Source: Salinarimonas rosea DSM 21201 (GTDB lineage: Bacteria; Pseudomonadota; Alphaproteobacteria; Rhizobiales; Beijerinckiaceae). From it: a DNA stretch of 64,000 bases. Below are positions 38,891 through 48,142 of the stretch, one piece after another. Location of the stretch: positions 324,928 through 388,927 of the forward strand of contig NZ_AUBC01000001.1 in the NCBI RefSeq assembly GCF_000429045.1, in the 5' to 3' direction. Each line of letters starts with the position of its first letter. Position 1 is the stretch's first letter. A program made the position numbers and the translations under genes. A model generated the notes under the pieces. The model worked only from the letters and a program-made list of their open reading frames with translations, was not told the origin of the DNA and made no database searches.

Positions 38891-39451
38891 ATGTTCATCC
38901 AGACCGAAGCCACGCCGAACCCCGCGACGCTCAAGTTCCTGCCCGGCCGGGTGGTGATGGAGCGCGGCACGTTCGACGCGCGCGCCGCCGAGGGCGCCGA
39001 GGGCTCGCCGCTGGCGCAGCGCCTGTTCGCCATCCCCGGCGTCGCCGGCGTGTTCTTCGGCTACGACTTCGTGACGATCACCAAGGGCGAGGGCGAGTGG
39101 CAGCACCTCAAGCCCGCGATCCTCGGCGCGATCATGGAGCACTTCATGTCGGGCCAGCCGGTCGTGGCCGATGCCGGCCCGGCCGAGGCGGCCGAGGGCG
39201 CGGAGTTCTTCGAGGAGAGCGACGCCGACACGGTTGCCACGATCAAGGACCTGATCGAGACGCGGGTGCGCCCGGCGGTGGCCGGCGACGGCGGCGACAT
39301 CACCTTCCGCGGCTATCGCGACGGCATCGTCTACCTCGCCATGAAGGGCGCCTGCGCCGGCTGCCCCTCCTCCACCGCGACGCTCAAGCACGGCATCCAG
39401 AACCTCCTGCGCCACTTCGTGCCGGAGGTGCAGGAAGTCCAGCAGATTTGA
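38891..39451 (+). CDS. Nfu-family iron-sulphur cluster carrier
   Basis: A 186-residue protein with an N-terminal Nfu_N domain (1-90, [19 protein letters not shown]) and a C-terminal NifU-like domain (115-182) whose CxxC, Cys155 and Cys158 in GACAGCPSS, holds a [4Fe-4S] cluster. It delivers clusters to target proteins. This two-domain form is the one common in alphaproteobacteria and mitochondria. It follows the COG0523 gene by 80 bp on the same strand; whether it shares zinc control is unclear. Confidence 0.93.
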   Translation: MFIQTEATPNPATLKFLPGRVVMERGTFDARAAEGAEGSPLAQRLFAIPGVAGVFFGYDFVTITKGEGEWQHLKPAILGAIMEHFMSGQPVVADAGPAEAAEGAEFFEESDADTVATIKDLIETRVRPAVAGDGGDITFRGYRDGIVYLAMKGACAGCPSSTATLKHGIQNLLRHFVPEVQEVQQI

Positions 39452-39554
39452 GATTGCGGTCGGCAGGCGCCAGCGAACTATCGTTGCGTACCTCGAAATG
39501 CGCATCTGCCAACCTATGTCCGCCTCGTGGAGCCAACGAGGATCGCGACAGCCG

Positions 39555-40163
39555 ATGACCGAGCCGAGCCGCAGCAAGCCCCTCTCCGACGCCGCCCTCG
39601 ACCAGCTCTTCCGCGAGGCGCGCACGCACAACGCCTGGCGCGACGAGCCCGTCTCCGAGACGACGCTGCGGGCGCTCGCCGACCTGATGAAGATGGGGCC
39701 GACGAGCGCCAATTGCTGCCCCGCGCGCATCGTCTTCGTCGTCTCCCCCGAGGCCAAGGCCCGGCTCGAGCCGCATCTCTCGGCGGGCAACCGCGCCAAG
39801 ACCATGGCCGCGCCGGTGACGGCGATCGTCGGCTACGACATGCGCTTCTACGAGAAGCTCGATCGCCTGTTCCCGCACGAGCCCGAGGCGCCCTCCTGGT
39901 TCAATTCGTCCGAGGCGAAGATCCGCGCCAACGCCACCCGCAACGGGGCGCTGCAGGTGGCCTACCTGATCCTCGCCGCCCGCTCGCTCGGCCTCGATTG
40001 CGGCCCGATGACGGGCTTCGACGCGCCGGGCGTGACGCGGGCCTTCTTCCCCGGCGGCGCCGTCGAGGCGGACGTGCTCGTCAACCTCGGGCACGGCGAT
40101 CCCGCAGGGGTGAAGCCGCGGCTCCCGCGTTTTTCGTTCGAGGAATTCTGCGCGATCGCGTAA
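39555..40163 (+). CDS. Nitroreductase-family protein (RutE-like malonic semialdehyde reductase)
   Basis: A 202-residue flavin reductase fold. The sequence [42 protein letters not shown] (given here in part as [15 protein letters not shown]) matches RutE/YdfG-partner proteins that reduce malonic semialdehyde to 3-hydroxypropionate. FMN-binding residues lie in [11 protein letters not shown] (48-58) and [10 protein letters not shown]. No other rut genes are nearby, so the role in pyrimidine breakdown is uncertain and a general detoxifying reductase is possible. The ATG at 39555 is chosen on family start. Confidence 0.85.
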   Translation: MTEPSRSKPLSDAALDQLFREARTHNAWRDEPVSETTLRALADLMKMGPTSANCCPARIVFVVSPEAKARLEPHLSAGNRAKTMAAPVTAIVGYDMRFYEKLDRLFPHEPEAPSWFNSSEAKIRANATRNGALQVAYLILAARSLGLDCGPMTGFDAPGVTRAFFPGGAVEADVLVNLGHGDPAGVKPRLPRFSFEEFCAIA

Positions 40164-40211
40164 AGCTCTCGGCACGATCGACCGAGAACGGACGTCCCGA
40201 CGAGGCCCCCC

Positions 40212-40892
40212 TTGCGTATCCTCGCCATCGACACGGCGCTCGAGGCCTGCTCCGCCTGCGTCCTCGACGCGGGCGCGAGCGCGCCGCTCGCGCGCGAGCA
40301 GATCCCCATGCAGCGCGGCCACGCCGAGGCGCTGCTGCCCCTCGTCGCGCGGGTCATGGCGGGCGTGCCCGGCGGCTTCCCGAGCCTCGACCGGGTCGCG
40401 GTGACCGTCGGGCCGGGCAGCTTCACCGGCCTGCGCGTCGGCATCGCGGCGGCGCGCGCCATCGGGCTCGCGGCGAAGGCGCCGGTCGTCGGCGTCTCGA
40501 CGCTGTCGGCGCTGCTCGCGCCGCTCGTCGCCTCCGCCGACCGCCGGCTGCTGGCGGCGGCGATCGACGCACGCCACGGCGCCGTCTACTTCCAGGCCGT
40601 GGCGCCGGGCGGGCGCACCGTCGTAGCGCCGGCGCACATGCCGGTGCGCGATGCGGTGCGCTATCTCGGCTCGGGCGCCGTGATCAGCGGCTCGGGGGGC
40701 CCGATCGTCGCTGCGGAGGCGATGCAGAGCGGCATCGACGTCACCCTCGCCGACGCCGAGCCCGCACCCGAGATCGCCTGGGTCGCGCGGCTCGGGCTCG
40801 CCGCCGATCCCGGCGGCGCGCTGCCGAAGCCCCTCTACCTGCGCGCGCCCGACGCCCGCCCGCAGGACGGCGCACGCATCGCGAGGCGCTGA
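40212..40892 (+). CDS. tsaB: tRNA threonylcarbamoyladenosine biosynthesis protein TsaB
   Basis: A 226-residue ASKHA-fold protein that acts as the dimerisation partner of TsaD in making the t6A modification at tRNA position 37. The N-terminus RILAIDTALEACSACVLD and the GPGSFTGLRVGIAAARAIGLA block (near 73-93) are diagnostic. The start is a TTG at 40212, inferred because no ATG or GTG fits. The stop overlaps the rimI start by one base. Confidence 0.92.
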   Translation: MRILAIDTALEACSACVLDAGASAPLAREQIPMQRGHAEALLPLVARVMAGVPGGFPSLDRVAVTVGPGSFTGLRVGIAAARAIGLAAKAPVVGVSTLSALLAPLVASADRRLLAAAIDARHGAVYFQAVAPGGRTVVAPAHMPVRDAVRYLGSGAVISGSGGPIVAAEAMQSGIDVTLADAEPAPEIAWVARLGLAADPGGALPKPLYLRAPDARPQDGARIARR

Positions 40893-41374
40893 TGCCGCCC
40901 TGGCGTACCGCATCGAAGCCGCTCCCCGTCGTCGCGCCGCTCCTGCCGGCGCACGCCCCCGCCTGCGCCGCGATCCATGCGGCGAGCTTCGCGCACGGCT
41001 GGAGCCCCACCGACATCGAGGGCCTGATCAGCGATCGCGGGGTCGTCGCCGACGGCCTCTATCTCGGCGATCCCGCGCGGCCGAAGGGCTTCGTGCTCTC
41101 CCGAAGCGTGGTCGACGAGGCCGAGATCCTCACGATCGCCCTCGACCCCGCCGTGCGCGGGCGCGGCCTTTCGCGCGGCCTGCTCGAGCGCCACCTCGAG
41201 GCGCTCCGGCGCATGGGCGTGGCGCGGCTCCACCTCGAGGTGGACGAGGCGAACGCCCCGGCGCGCGCGCTCTACGCCCGCCTCGGCTTCGCGCGCGTCG
41301 GACGCCGAGAGGGCTACTACCAGCGTCCCGACGGCACCCGCGCCGCGGCGCTGACTCTCGCGCTCGACCTCTGA
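40892..41374 (+). CDS. rimI: RimI-like GNAT N-acetyltransferase
   Basis: A 160-residue GNAT acetyltransferase. The acetyl-CoA loop reads RGRGLSRGLLERHL (89-102), and the C-terminal part LEVDEANAPARALYARLGFARVGRREGYY is typical of RimI, which acetylates the N-terminal alanine of ribosomal protein S18. The tsaB-rimI order is conserved in many alphaproteobacteria. The TGATG junction with tsaB implies coupled translation. Confidence 0.85.
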   Translation: MPPWRTASKPLPVVAPLLPAHAPACAAIHAASFAHGWSPTDIEGLISDRGVVADGLYLGDPARPKGFVLSRSVVDEAEILTIALDPAVRGRGLSRGLLERHLEALRRMGVARLHLEVDEANAPARALYARLGFARVGRREGYYQRPDGTRAAALTLALDL

Positions 41375-41384
41375 GGCGGGCGTG

Positions 41385-42200
41385 ATGGCGGGTCTCCTCA
41401 AGGCGCTGCGCCTCCTCGTGCTCGTGCTCGCGCTCGTCGTCCTGATCGGCCCGCAGGCCATCGGCGTGCGCGCGCACTGGGCGATCGCCCGGCGCATCCC
41501 CGTCCTGTTCCACCGCATCGCGCTGTGGGCGCTCGGCGTGCGCGTCGGCGAGATCGGCCATCCGCCGAAGGAGACGCCGACCCTCGTCCTCGCCAACCAC
41601 GTCTCCTGGCTCGACATCGTGGTGCTGGGCAGCCTCAGGCCGCTCTCTTTCGTGGCGAAGTCCGAGATCGCCGGCTGGCCGCTGTTCGGCACGCTGGCGC
41701 GGCTGCAGCGCTCGATCTTCATCGAGCGCGAGCGCAAGGCGGCGACAGCCGAGGTCAACGCCACGATCGCGCGGCGCCTCGCCCGCGGCGAGCTGATCGT
41801 GCTCTTCGCCGAGGGCACGACCGGCGACGGGGGCCGCATCCTGCCCTTTCGCACCTCGCTCGTGGGTGCGGCGCGGCTGGCGCTCGCCGACCACCGGCTC
41901 GACGCGATCGCCCTCCAGCCCCTCTCCCTCGTCTACGTCCGCCGCGACGGCCTGCCGCTCGACCGCCGCGAGCGGCCGGAGATCGCCTGGTACGGCGACA
42001 TGGACCTCGTGCCCCACCTGAAGGGCGTCGTCGCCGGCGGGCCGATCGACGTCGAGATCCGCTGGGGCGCGCCGATTCCCTTCGACGCTCAGACCGACCG
42101 CAAGCGCGCCGCCGCCCGCGCCGAGGACGAGGTCAGGCGGGGGCTCAACGCCGGTCTGGGCCGCTGCGGCGAGCCGCCCGCGCCGCATCCCACGCGCTGA
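41385..42200 (+). CDS. 1-acyl-sn-glycerol-3-phosphate acyltransferase family protein
   Basis: A 271-residue membrane-associated acyltransferase. One hydrophobic segment (8-25) precedes the PlsC domain with the catalytic HxxxxD motif NHVSWLD (His72, Asp77), the FIERERK block near 112 and the glycerol-phosphate-binding FAEGTTGDGGRILPFRTS near 140. It makes phosphatidic acid, or, as OlsA, ornithine lipid; sequence alone does not separate these. A GTG three bases upstream of the ATG is possible. In many relatives fur and miaB follow rimI; here they are replaced by this gene and DUF2336. Confidence 0.9.
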   Translation: MAGLLKALRLLVLVLALVVLIGPQAIGVRAHWAIARRIPVLFHRIALWALGVRVGEIGHPPKETPTLVLANHVSWLDIVVLGSLRPLSFVAKSEIAGWPLFGTLARLQRSIFIERERKAATAEVNATIARRLARGELIVLFAEGTTGDGGRILPFRTSLVGAARLALADHRLDAIALQPLSLVYVRRDGLPLDRRERPEIAWYGDMDLVPHLKGVVAGGPIDVEIRWGAPIPFDAQTDRKRAAARAEDEVRRGLNAGLGRCGEPPAPHPTR

Positions 42201-42298
42201 GCGGCCGCTCGCGCACCGACCCGGACAATTCGAGCGATCGATTCAACGCTCCCGTGAAGCGGCCCGCCTAGTGTCTCCGCAGGGAGGCACGAGGAGCC

Positions 42299-43429
42299 AT
42301 GAACGCGATGCCCGCACTGATTCGGGAGGTCGACGACGCGATCGCGCGCGGGTCGCGCGAACGACGCACCGACCACCTGCGCCAGGTCACCGACCTGTTC
42401 CTGCGCGACGCGCCCGCCCTGTCGGACGAGCAGGTCGACCTGTTCGACGTCGTCATCGCCCGGCTCGCGGCGGTGATCGAGGCGCGCGCCCGTGTCGAGC
42501 TCGCCGAGCGGCTGGCGGATGCGCCGAACGCACCGCGCGGCGTGATTCGCTCGCTCGCCCACGACGACATCGAGATCGCCCGCCCCGTGCTGGCGCGCTC
42601 GGAACGGCTCTCGGACGAGGACCTCGTGGCGGTCGCGATCGCCAAGGGGCGCGAGCACATGCTCGCCATCACCGCCCGGCTGAACCTGTCGGAGCCGGTC
42701 ACCGACGTGCTCGTCAAGCGCGGCGACAGGCGGGTCGTGCACGCGGTCGCCGCCAATCCCGGGGCGCGCTTCTCGGAAGGGTCGCTGTCGGACCTCGTCG
42801 ATCGCGCCCGCATCGACACGCCGCTCCAGGAGCTGCTCGGCGAGCGCATCGACCTGCCCGAGGAGCACGTCCGCCAGCTCGTCGCCATCGCCCAGGAGAC
42901 CGCCCGCCGGCGCCTCGCCGAGGACGCCCCGCGCGGCACGGCGATCGTGGAAGCGGTCGAGATCGGCGCGAGCGCCGTGCGTGCGGCGGTCGTGCCCGGC
43001 GGGCGCGACCTCGGCACGGCCTACGCCGTGGTCTCGCGCATCGCCGCGACGCGGCCGATCACCGAGGGCGACGTCGCCGCCTACGCCCGCGACGGCAAGG
43101 GCGACGAGGCGATCTGCGCCATCGCCTTCGCCGCCGAGCTCTCGCTCGCCACCGCCGAGCGGCTGTTCAAGGCCGGCGATTCGGAGCTCCTCGTCGTCGT
43201 CGCCCGCGCCCAGGGCTGGGCCTTCGCCACGCTCGAGCCGCTCCTCGTCCTGCGCGATCCGGAAGGCGGGCTCGCGCCGCACCTGCGCAAGCGTGCGCGC
43301 GACGCCTTCGAGCAGCTGCGTCCGCAGACCGCCCAGCGCGTCGTCCAGTTCCTCAAGGCCCGCGAGGCCTCGCAGAAGCGCTCGGCCGAGGCGGCGGCGC
43401 AGCGCCGACTGGAGGCGCGCCGGCGCTGA
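42299..43429 (+). CDS. DUF2336-family helical protein
   Basis: A 376-residue, all-helical soluble protein of the DUF2336 family, found mainly in alphaproteobacteria and of unknown function. It shows repeated HEAT-like helical pairs such as RSLAHDDIEIARPVLARSERLSDEDL (near 84), RGDRRVVHAVAANPGARFSE and the CAIAFAAELSLATAERLF block. The C-terminal 40 residues are basic and may form a coiled coil. GGAGGCACGAGGAG precedes the ATG. It stands alone in a 99 bp and a 101 bp gap on either side. Confidence 0.85.
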   Translation: MNAMPALIREVDDAIARGSRERRTDHLRQVTDLFLRDAPALSDEQVDLFDVVIARLAAVIEARARVELAERLADAPNAPRGVIRSLAHDDIEIARPVLARSERLSDEDLVAVAIAKGREHMLAITARLNLSEPVTDVLVKRGDRRVVHAVAANPGARFSEGSLSDLVDRARIDTPLQELLGERIDLPEEHVRQLVAIAQETARRRLAEDAPRGTAIVEAVEIGASAVRAAVVPGGRDLGTAYAVVSRIAATRPITEGDVAAYARDGKGDEAICAIAFAAELSLATAERLFKAGDSELLVVVARAQGWAFATLEPLLVLRDPEGGLAPHLRKRARDAFEQLRPQTAQRVVQFLKAREASQKRSAEAAAQRRLEARRR

Positions 43430-43530
43430 GGCGTCGGGCCCGGCGCCGGAACCGGGCGCGCCCGCGCTTCCGGCGGGGCGGGGCGCCGTGCTAAGGGGGC
43501 GGGCCCGCCCCCCTCCGGAGCCGCCCCGCG

Positions 43531-44676
43531 ATGAAGCCGCTCAACGCCGTCTATGCCGGCCTGCCGACCACGATCTTCGAGGAGATGTCCCGGCGCGCCC
43601 GCGAGACGGGGGCGGTGAACCTCGGCCAGGGCTTCCCGGACGATCCCGGTCCCGCGGACGTGCGCGAGGCGGCGGCCAAGGCCGTCGTCGAGGGCTGGAA
43701 CCAGTACCCGCCCATGCTCGGCCTGCCGGAGCTGCGCACGGCGATCGCCACCCACTACGCGCGCTGGCAGGGGCTCGACCTCGACCCCGAGCGCGAGGTG
43801 ATGGTGACGTCGGGCGCCACCGAGGCGATCGCCGGCGCGCTGATGGCGCTCGTCGAGCCCGGGGACGAGGTCGTCCTGTTCGCGCCGATGTACGACGCCT
43901 ACCTGCCGCTCGTGCGCCGCGCCGGCGGTGTGCCGCGCGTCGTGACGCTCCAGCCGCCGCGCTTCGGCCTCGACGAGGCGGCCTTGCGCGCGGCGATCTC
44001 GCCGCGCACCAAGGCCGTCCTGTTCTGCAACCCGCTGAACCCGACGGCGACGATCTTCTCGGACGCGGATCGCGCGCTCCTCGCCCGCGTCTGCGTCGAG
44101 AACGACGTCGTCGCGATCTGCGACGAGGTCTGGGAGCACGTCGTCTTCGACGGCGCGCGCCACCGGCCGCTGATCGCCGAGCCGGGCATGCGCGAGCGCA
44201 CGGTGAAGATCGGCTCGGCCGGCAAGATCTTCAATCTCACCGGCTGGAAGGTCGGCTTCGTCTGCGCGGCGCCGGCGCTGCTCGGGGCGCTCGCCAAGGC
44301 GCACCAGTTCCTCACCTTCACGACGCCGCCCGCCCTCCAGTCCGCCGTCGCCTACGGGCTCGGCAAGGACGATGCCTGGTTCGAGGGCATGCGCGCCGAC
44401 CTCCAGCGCTCCCGCGACCGCTTCTGCGCGGGGCTCGCCGAGCTCGGCTTCCGGGTGATCCCCGCAGCCGGCACGTACTTCGTCAATGTCGACCTCGCCG
44501 GGCGCGACGACGACGACGTCGGCTTCTGCCGCCGGCTCGTGAGCGATCACGGCGTGGCCGCCATCCCGGTCTCGGCGTTCTACCCGGGCGGCGAGGTGAC
44601 GAACGTGGTGCGCTTCTGCTTCGCCAAGCGGGACGCCACGCTGGATGCGGCGCTCGAGCGCATGCGCGGGGTCTGA
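43531..44676 (+). CDS. Class I/II PLP-dependent aminotransferase
   Basis: A 381-residue fold-type I aminotransferase. NLGQGFPDDPGP (30-41) at the N-terminus and the PLP lysine in GSAGKIFNLTGWKVGF (near 225-240) are typical of the YbdL/kynurenine aminotransferase and methionine aminotransferase branch. NPLNPTATIF and the ICDEVWEHVVF block place the cofactor-binding Asp and Tyr region. The substrate is probably methionine or a bulky amino acid with a 2-oxo acid acceptor, but aspartate family activity cannot be excluded. Monocistronic by spacing. Confidence 0.9.
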   Translation: MKPLNAVYAGLPTTIFEEMSRRARETGAVNLGQGFPDDPGPADVREAAAKAVVEGWNQYPPMLGLPELRTAIATHYARWQGLDLDPEREVMVTSGATEAIAGALMALVEPGDEVVLFAPMYDAYLPLVRRAGGVPRVVTLQPPRFGLDEAALRAAISPRTKAVLFCNPLNPTATIFSDADRALLARVCVENDVVAICDEVWEHVVFDGARHRPLIAEPGMRERTVKIGSAGKIFNLTGWKVGFVCAAPALLGALAKAHQFLTFTTPPALQSAVAYGLGKDDAWFEGMRADLQRSRDRFCAGLAELGFRVIPAAGTYFVNVDLAGRDDDDVGFCRRLVSDHGVAAIPVSAFYPGGEVTNVVRFCFAKRDATLDAALERMRGV

Positions 44677-44779
44677 CCGACGGGGCGATCCGCCTCCTCG
44701 CGCCCCGCCGCGCCGGCCCGCGCCTGCCATCCGCGCGCGAACCGTGCTAGACGCGCCTCCCGGAGGCGCGCGCACGATC

Positions 44780-46588
44780 ATGGCCGATACGCAGACCAAG
44801 CCCGAGACGAAGACGAAGAGGCCGCCGCCCCTGTCCGGCGACACCTGGCCGGTCATGCGGCGGCTGTGGCGCGAGCGGATGCGGACGCATCGGCGCACGC
44901 TCGCCCTCGTGCTCGGGCTCATCGCGATCGGCGCCGGGGCGACGGCGCTCTACCCGCTCCTGATCCGCGAGGCCTTCGACGCCTTCGACCGGCGCGACCT
45001 CGACCTGATCTATTGGGCGCCCGTCGTCGTGATCGTCGTCACCTCGATCAAGGGCTTCGCGCTGTTCGGCCAGACGGCGCTGACCCAGCGCACGGTGGCA
45101 CGCATCGAGGCCGACATGCAGGCGGCCTTGTACGCGCGGCTCCTCTCCCTCGACCTCGCCCAGCTCGGCACCGAGAGCCCGGCTTCGCTGACCCAGCGCT
45201 TCACCACGGATTTCACCTACATCCGCGAGGCGATGGTGCGGATCTTCACCGTGTTTTTCCGCGACGTCGCGACGATCCTCGCTCTCGTCGTGGCGATGCT
45301 CGTCATCGACCCGTGGATGACGCTCATCGCCGCCCTCGTCGCCCCCTTCGTCGCCCCGCCGATCGCGCGCATCGGCAAGCGGCTGCGGCGAGTCTCGACG
45401 GCGACGCAGGAGGAGATCGGCGACATGGCCGGGCTCGTCACCGAGAGCCTGGCGGGCGTGCGCGTCGCCAAGACCTACCGGATGGAGCGCTGGCTCGAGG
45501 GCCGGGCGCGCGGCGCCTTCGACCGGGTGCGCGACCTCAAGATCAAGGCCGCGACGCAGCGCGCGCGCCTCGACCCCCTGCTCGAGATCGCCGGCGGCGC
45601 GGCGGTGGCCGCCGTGCTGCTGCTCATCGGCGTGCGCATCGGGCGCGGCGAGACGACGATCGGCGACTTCACCGGCTTCGTCACGGCGCTGCTGATGGCG
45701 GCCCAGCCGATCCGGGCGCTGGGCAACCTCAACGCCATCGTGCAGGAGGCGATCGCCGCGCTGCACCGGCACTGGGCGCTCCTCGACGAGACGCCCCGCA
45801 TCGCGGACGCGCCCGGGGCCGTGCCGCTCGTCGTCGGCGCCGGCGCGGTGCGGTTCGAGCGCGTGCGCTTCCGCTACCGCCCGGACGCACCGGCGCTCGA
45901 GGAGATCGACCTCACCGTGCGCGGTGGCGGCGTCACCGCGCTCGTCGGACGCTCGGGGTCCGGCAAGTCGACGCTGGTGGCCCTCGTGCCGCGGCTCTAC
46001 GACCCGACCGAGGGTGCCGTCCTCGTCGACGGGCAGGACGTGCGCGGCGTCACGCTCGCGAGCCTGCGCGACGCGATCTCGGTCGTCTCGCAGGACGCGG
46101 TGCTCTTCGACGACACGATCCGCGCCAACATCGCCTTCGGCCGGCCGGGCGCCGGCGAGGCGGAGATCGTGGCCGCGGCGGAGGCGGCGGCCGCGCACGA
46201 CTTCATCCGCGCGCTGCCCGACGGCTGGGAGACCCGCGTCGGCCCCGCGGGCGGGCGCCTCTCCGGCGGCGAGCGCCAGCGCGTCGCCCTCGCGCGCGCC
46301 TTCCTGAAGGACGCGCCGATCCTGCTCCTCGACGAGCCGACCTCCGCGCTCGACTCGCAGTCCGAGCGGCTCGTGCAGGACGCGCTCGCGCGGCTGATGG
46401 CGGGGCGCACGACGCTCGTGGTGGCCCACCGCCTCTCCACGGTCCGCGAGGCCGACGAGATCGTCGTGATGGAGGCCGGGCGCATCGTCGAGCGCGGCAC
46501 CCACGCCGAGCTGGTGGCGCACGGGGGGGCCTACGCGCGGCTGGAACGCCTGCAGCGCGCGGACGCGCCGCAGGCGGTCGAAAGCTGA
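44780..46588 (+). CDS. MsbA-like ABC exporter (fused permease-ATPase)
   Basis: A 602-residue half-transporter. Six membrane helices (about 40-330) carry the type 1 exporter fold, then a nucleotide-binding domain with Walker A GRSGSGKST near 395, signature LSGGERQR near 496 and Walker B ILLLDEP near 516. It should work as a homodimer and resembles MsbA and related lipid or drug exporters. The cargo is not apparent. Its ATG at 44780 lies 103 bp past the aminotransferase stop; the first 15 residues are hydrophilic. Confidence 0.9.
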   Translation: MADTQTKPETKTKRPPPLSGDTWPVMRRLWRERMRTHRRTLALVLGLIAIGAGATALYPLLIREAFDAFDRRDLDLIYWAPVVVIVVTSIKGFALFGQTALTQRTVARIEADMQAALYARLLSLDLAQLGTESPASLTQRFTTDFTYIREAMVRIFTVFFRDVATILALVVAMLVIDPWMTLIAALVAPFVAPPIARIGKRLRRVSTATQEEIGDMAGLVTESLAGVRVAKTYRMERWLEGRARGAFDRVRDLKIKAATQRARLDPLLEIAGGAAVAAVLLLIGVRIGRGETTIGDFTGFVTALLMAAQPIRALGNLNAIVQEAIAALHRHWALLDETPRIADAPGAVPLVVGAGAVRFERVRFRYRPDAPALEEIDLTVRGGGVTALVGRSGSGKSTLVALVPRLYDPTEGAVLVDGQDVRGVTLASLRDAISVVSQDAVLFDDTIRANIAFGRPGAGEAEIVAAAEAAAAHDFIRALPDGWETRVGPAGGRLSGGERQRVALARAFLKDAPILLLDEPTSALDSQSERLVQDALARLMAGRTTLVVAHRLSTVREADEIVVMEAGRIVERGTHAELVAHGGAYARLERLQRADAPQAVES

Positions 46589-46721
46589 GGACAACCCGCG
46601 CGCGGCAGCCGCCGATGGGCCGAAACCGGCGGCGGAACGGCTGACCGGAGGTTTCGCCGACGGGCGACTCGGGCTATCCCTGCTTTGCGCGGGGAGGGGC
46701 TCGGCGCAACGGGAGGCGGGC

Positions 46722-47039
46722 ATGCTCGATCAGCTGACCTACGAGGACTTCAAGGACGAGATCGGCAAGACGTTCGTGCTCGAGGGCACCGGCGGACGTG
46801 TGGAGATGGAGCTGATCGGCGCGCGCCTGTCGCCCTACCCGAGCCTGCCGGCGCGAAGGCGCGCCTTCGCCATCCTGTTCGTGACGTCGCCGACGCCGAT
46901 CCTCGACAACCAGATGTACAACATCCGCCACCCGAAGAAGGGGCTGATGGAGGGCGTGTTCATCACGCCCGTGGTGCCCGCGATGGAGGACATCGAGAAG
47001 CTCAACGGCAAGCGCGTCTACGAGGCCGTGTTCAACTGA
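46722..47039 (+). CDS. Small protein resembling DUF6916
   Basis: A 105-residue protein with mixed strands and helices: MLDQLTYEDFKDEIGKTF, then VEMELIGARLSPYPSLPARRRAFAILFVTSPTPILDNQMYNI. The final block is FITPVVPAMEDIEKLNGKRVYEAVFN. It resembles the DUF6916 family of small proteins, for which I know no function. A GGGAGGCGGGC site precedes the ATG. No clear partner gene is adjacent; it is 133 bp after the exporter and converges with a DUF2865 gene. Confidence 0.6.
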   Translation: MLDQLTYEDFKDEIGKTFVLEGTGGRVEMELIGARLSPYPSLPARRRAFAILFVTSPTPILDNQMYNIRHPKKGLMEGVFITPVVPAMEDIEKLNGKRVYEAVFN

Positions 47040-47058
47040 ACGCACGCGGCGCGGCCGC

Positions 47059-47988
47059 TCACTCCGCCTCGTCGGGCGACGGTCCCGCGGCGACGCGCAT
47101 CGGCTCGTGCGGCCGCGGCGGCGGCAGGGGCGGCGACGACGGCGCCGGACGAGGCACAGCCTCGGCCGAGGGGCCCGGGACCCGCGCGACGGGCGCCGCG
47201 GCCGGGCGCGACCGCAGCCAGGCGGCGCGGCGCTCCTCGCGGGCGGTGAGGCCGAGCCGGTCGTCGATCTTGCGCCGCAGCGCCGGGCCGGCCGCGCGGC
47301 CGTCTCGGAAGTCGACGAGGCCGCTGCCGTCGAAGACGAGCGCCCCCTCGGCGGTGACGACGACGTCGCCCCGCCGCAGCGTGGCGTCGCCCTGCGCCCA
47401 GCGCCCGGCGGGCTCGGAGACCGTGGCGCAGTCGCAGCCGGGCACGCGCTCGCGGCGATGCAGGAAGGCGGTGGCGAGCGCGGTGTAGGGCGTGCCGCCG
47501 TCGAGCGCACGGGCGCTCGCGAAGCCGCCGGCGCGGGAGCCGACGAAGAGTGCCGTCGGCGTGCCCGGGCAGGCGGCGGCGCAGGCGCGCCGGTGCAGGT
47601 CCGCATCGCCGCGCCCGCGCAGCGTCCCGAGCGGGAAGGCGTAGCCGTCGCAGGTGCGCACGCAGAACGTGGTCCCGACGCCGGGCGCGGCGGGCCCGGC
47701 GAGACCGCCCGAGGGACCGGCCGGCGGTGCTGCGGGGCCCGACGGGGCTGCCGGCGCCGTGCGCCGGGGCTCCGGCTCGGGCCGCAAGGCTCCGCCGCGG
47801 CCGAACAGGAACTCGATGAAGCCGCCCCCGAGCTCGGCGGTGACGATCGGCGCGGGCTCGGCATCCGGCGCGGCGGCCGCGGGCGCCGTCGCCGCGATCG
47901 CCGGCAGGACGAGCGCCGGCAGGACGAGCGCGGTCGCGAGCCGCGCGAGGCGCCCCCTCCACCCGCGCCGTCCGCATCCCGCCCGCAT
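47059..47988 (-). CDS. DUF2865-family envelope protein, paralogue 2
   Basis: A 309-residue exported protein. A signal peptide or anchor lies at about 12-38. The DUF2865 core starts FCVRTCDGYAFPLGTL near 108, with cysteines in CVRTC, RACAAACP and CDC, then DVVVTAEGALVFDGSGLVDF. The long proline- and alanine-rich C-terminus is low complexity. It shares its core closely with the protein at 31805-32947, including an identical HRRE-type segment and TPYTAL/APYTDL, so the two are paralogues. Function is unknown. It lies near glcF but on a separate 154 bp gap. Confidence 0.7.
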   Translation of the reverse strand: MRAGCGRRGWRGRLARLATALVLPALVLPAIAATAPAAAAPDAEPAPIVTAELGGGFIEFLFGRGGALRPEPEPRRTAPAAPSGPAAPPAGPSGGLAGPAAPGVGTTFCVRTCDGYAFPLGTLRGRGDADLHRRACAAACPGTPTALFVGSRAGGFASARALDGGTPYTALATAFLHRRERVPGCDCATVSEPAGRWAQGDATLRRGDVVVTAEGALVFDGSGLVDFRDGRAAGPALRRKIDDRLGLTAREERRAAWLRSRPAAAPVARVPGPSAEAVPRPAPSSPPLPPPRPHEPMRVAAGPSPDEAE

Positions 47989-48142
47989 CGCGTCCCTCCC
48001 CTCGCTCGATGGCGAGGGGACGATGCGGGCAGCGAGATTGCCGCGCGGTGAGTCTCGCGGGCGCCGCGGCGGGTTCGCCCGGGCTTCGTCGAATCAGGCT
48101 GAATCGGCGCTTAAGGGACGCGGTTAACGCCCCGTTCCCGCG

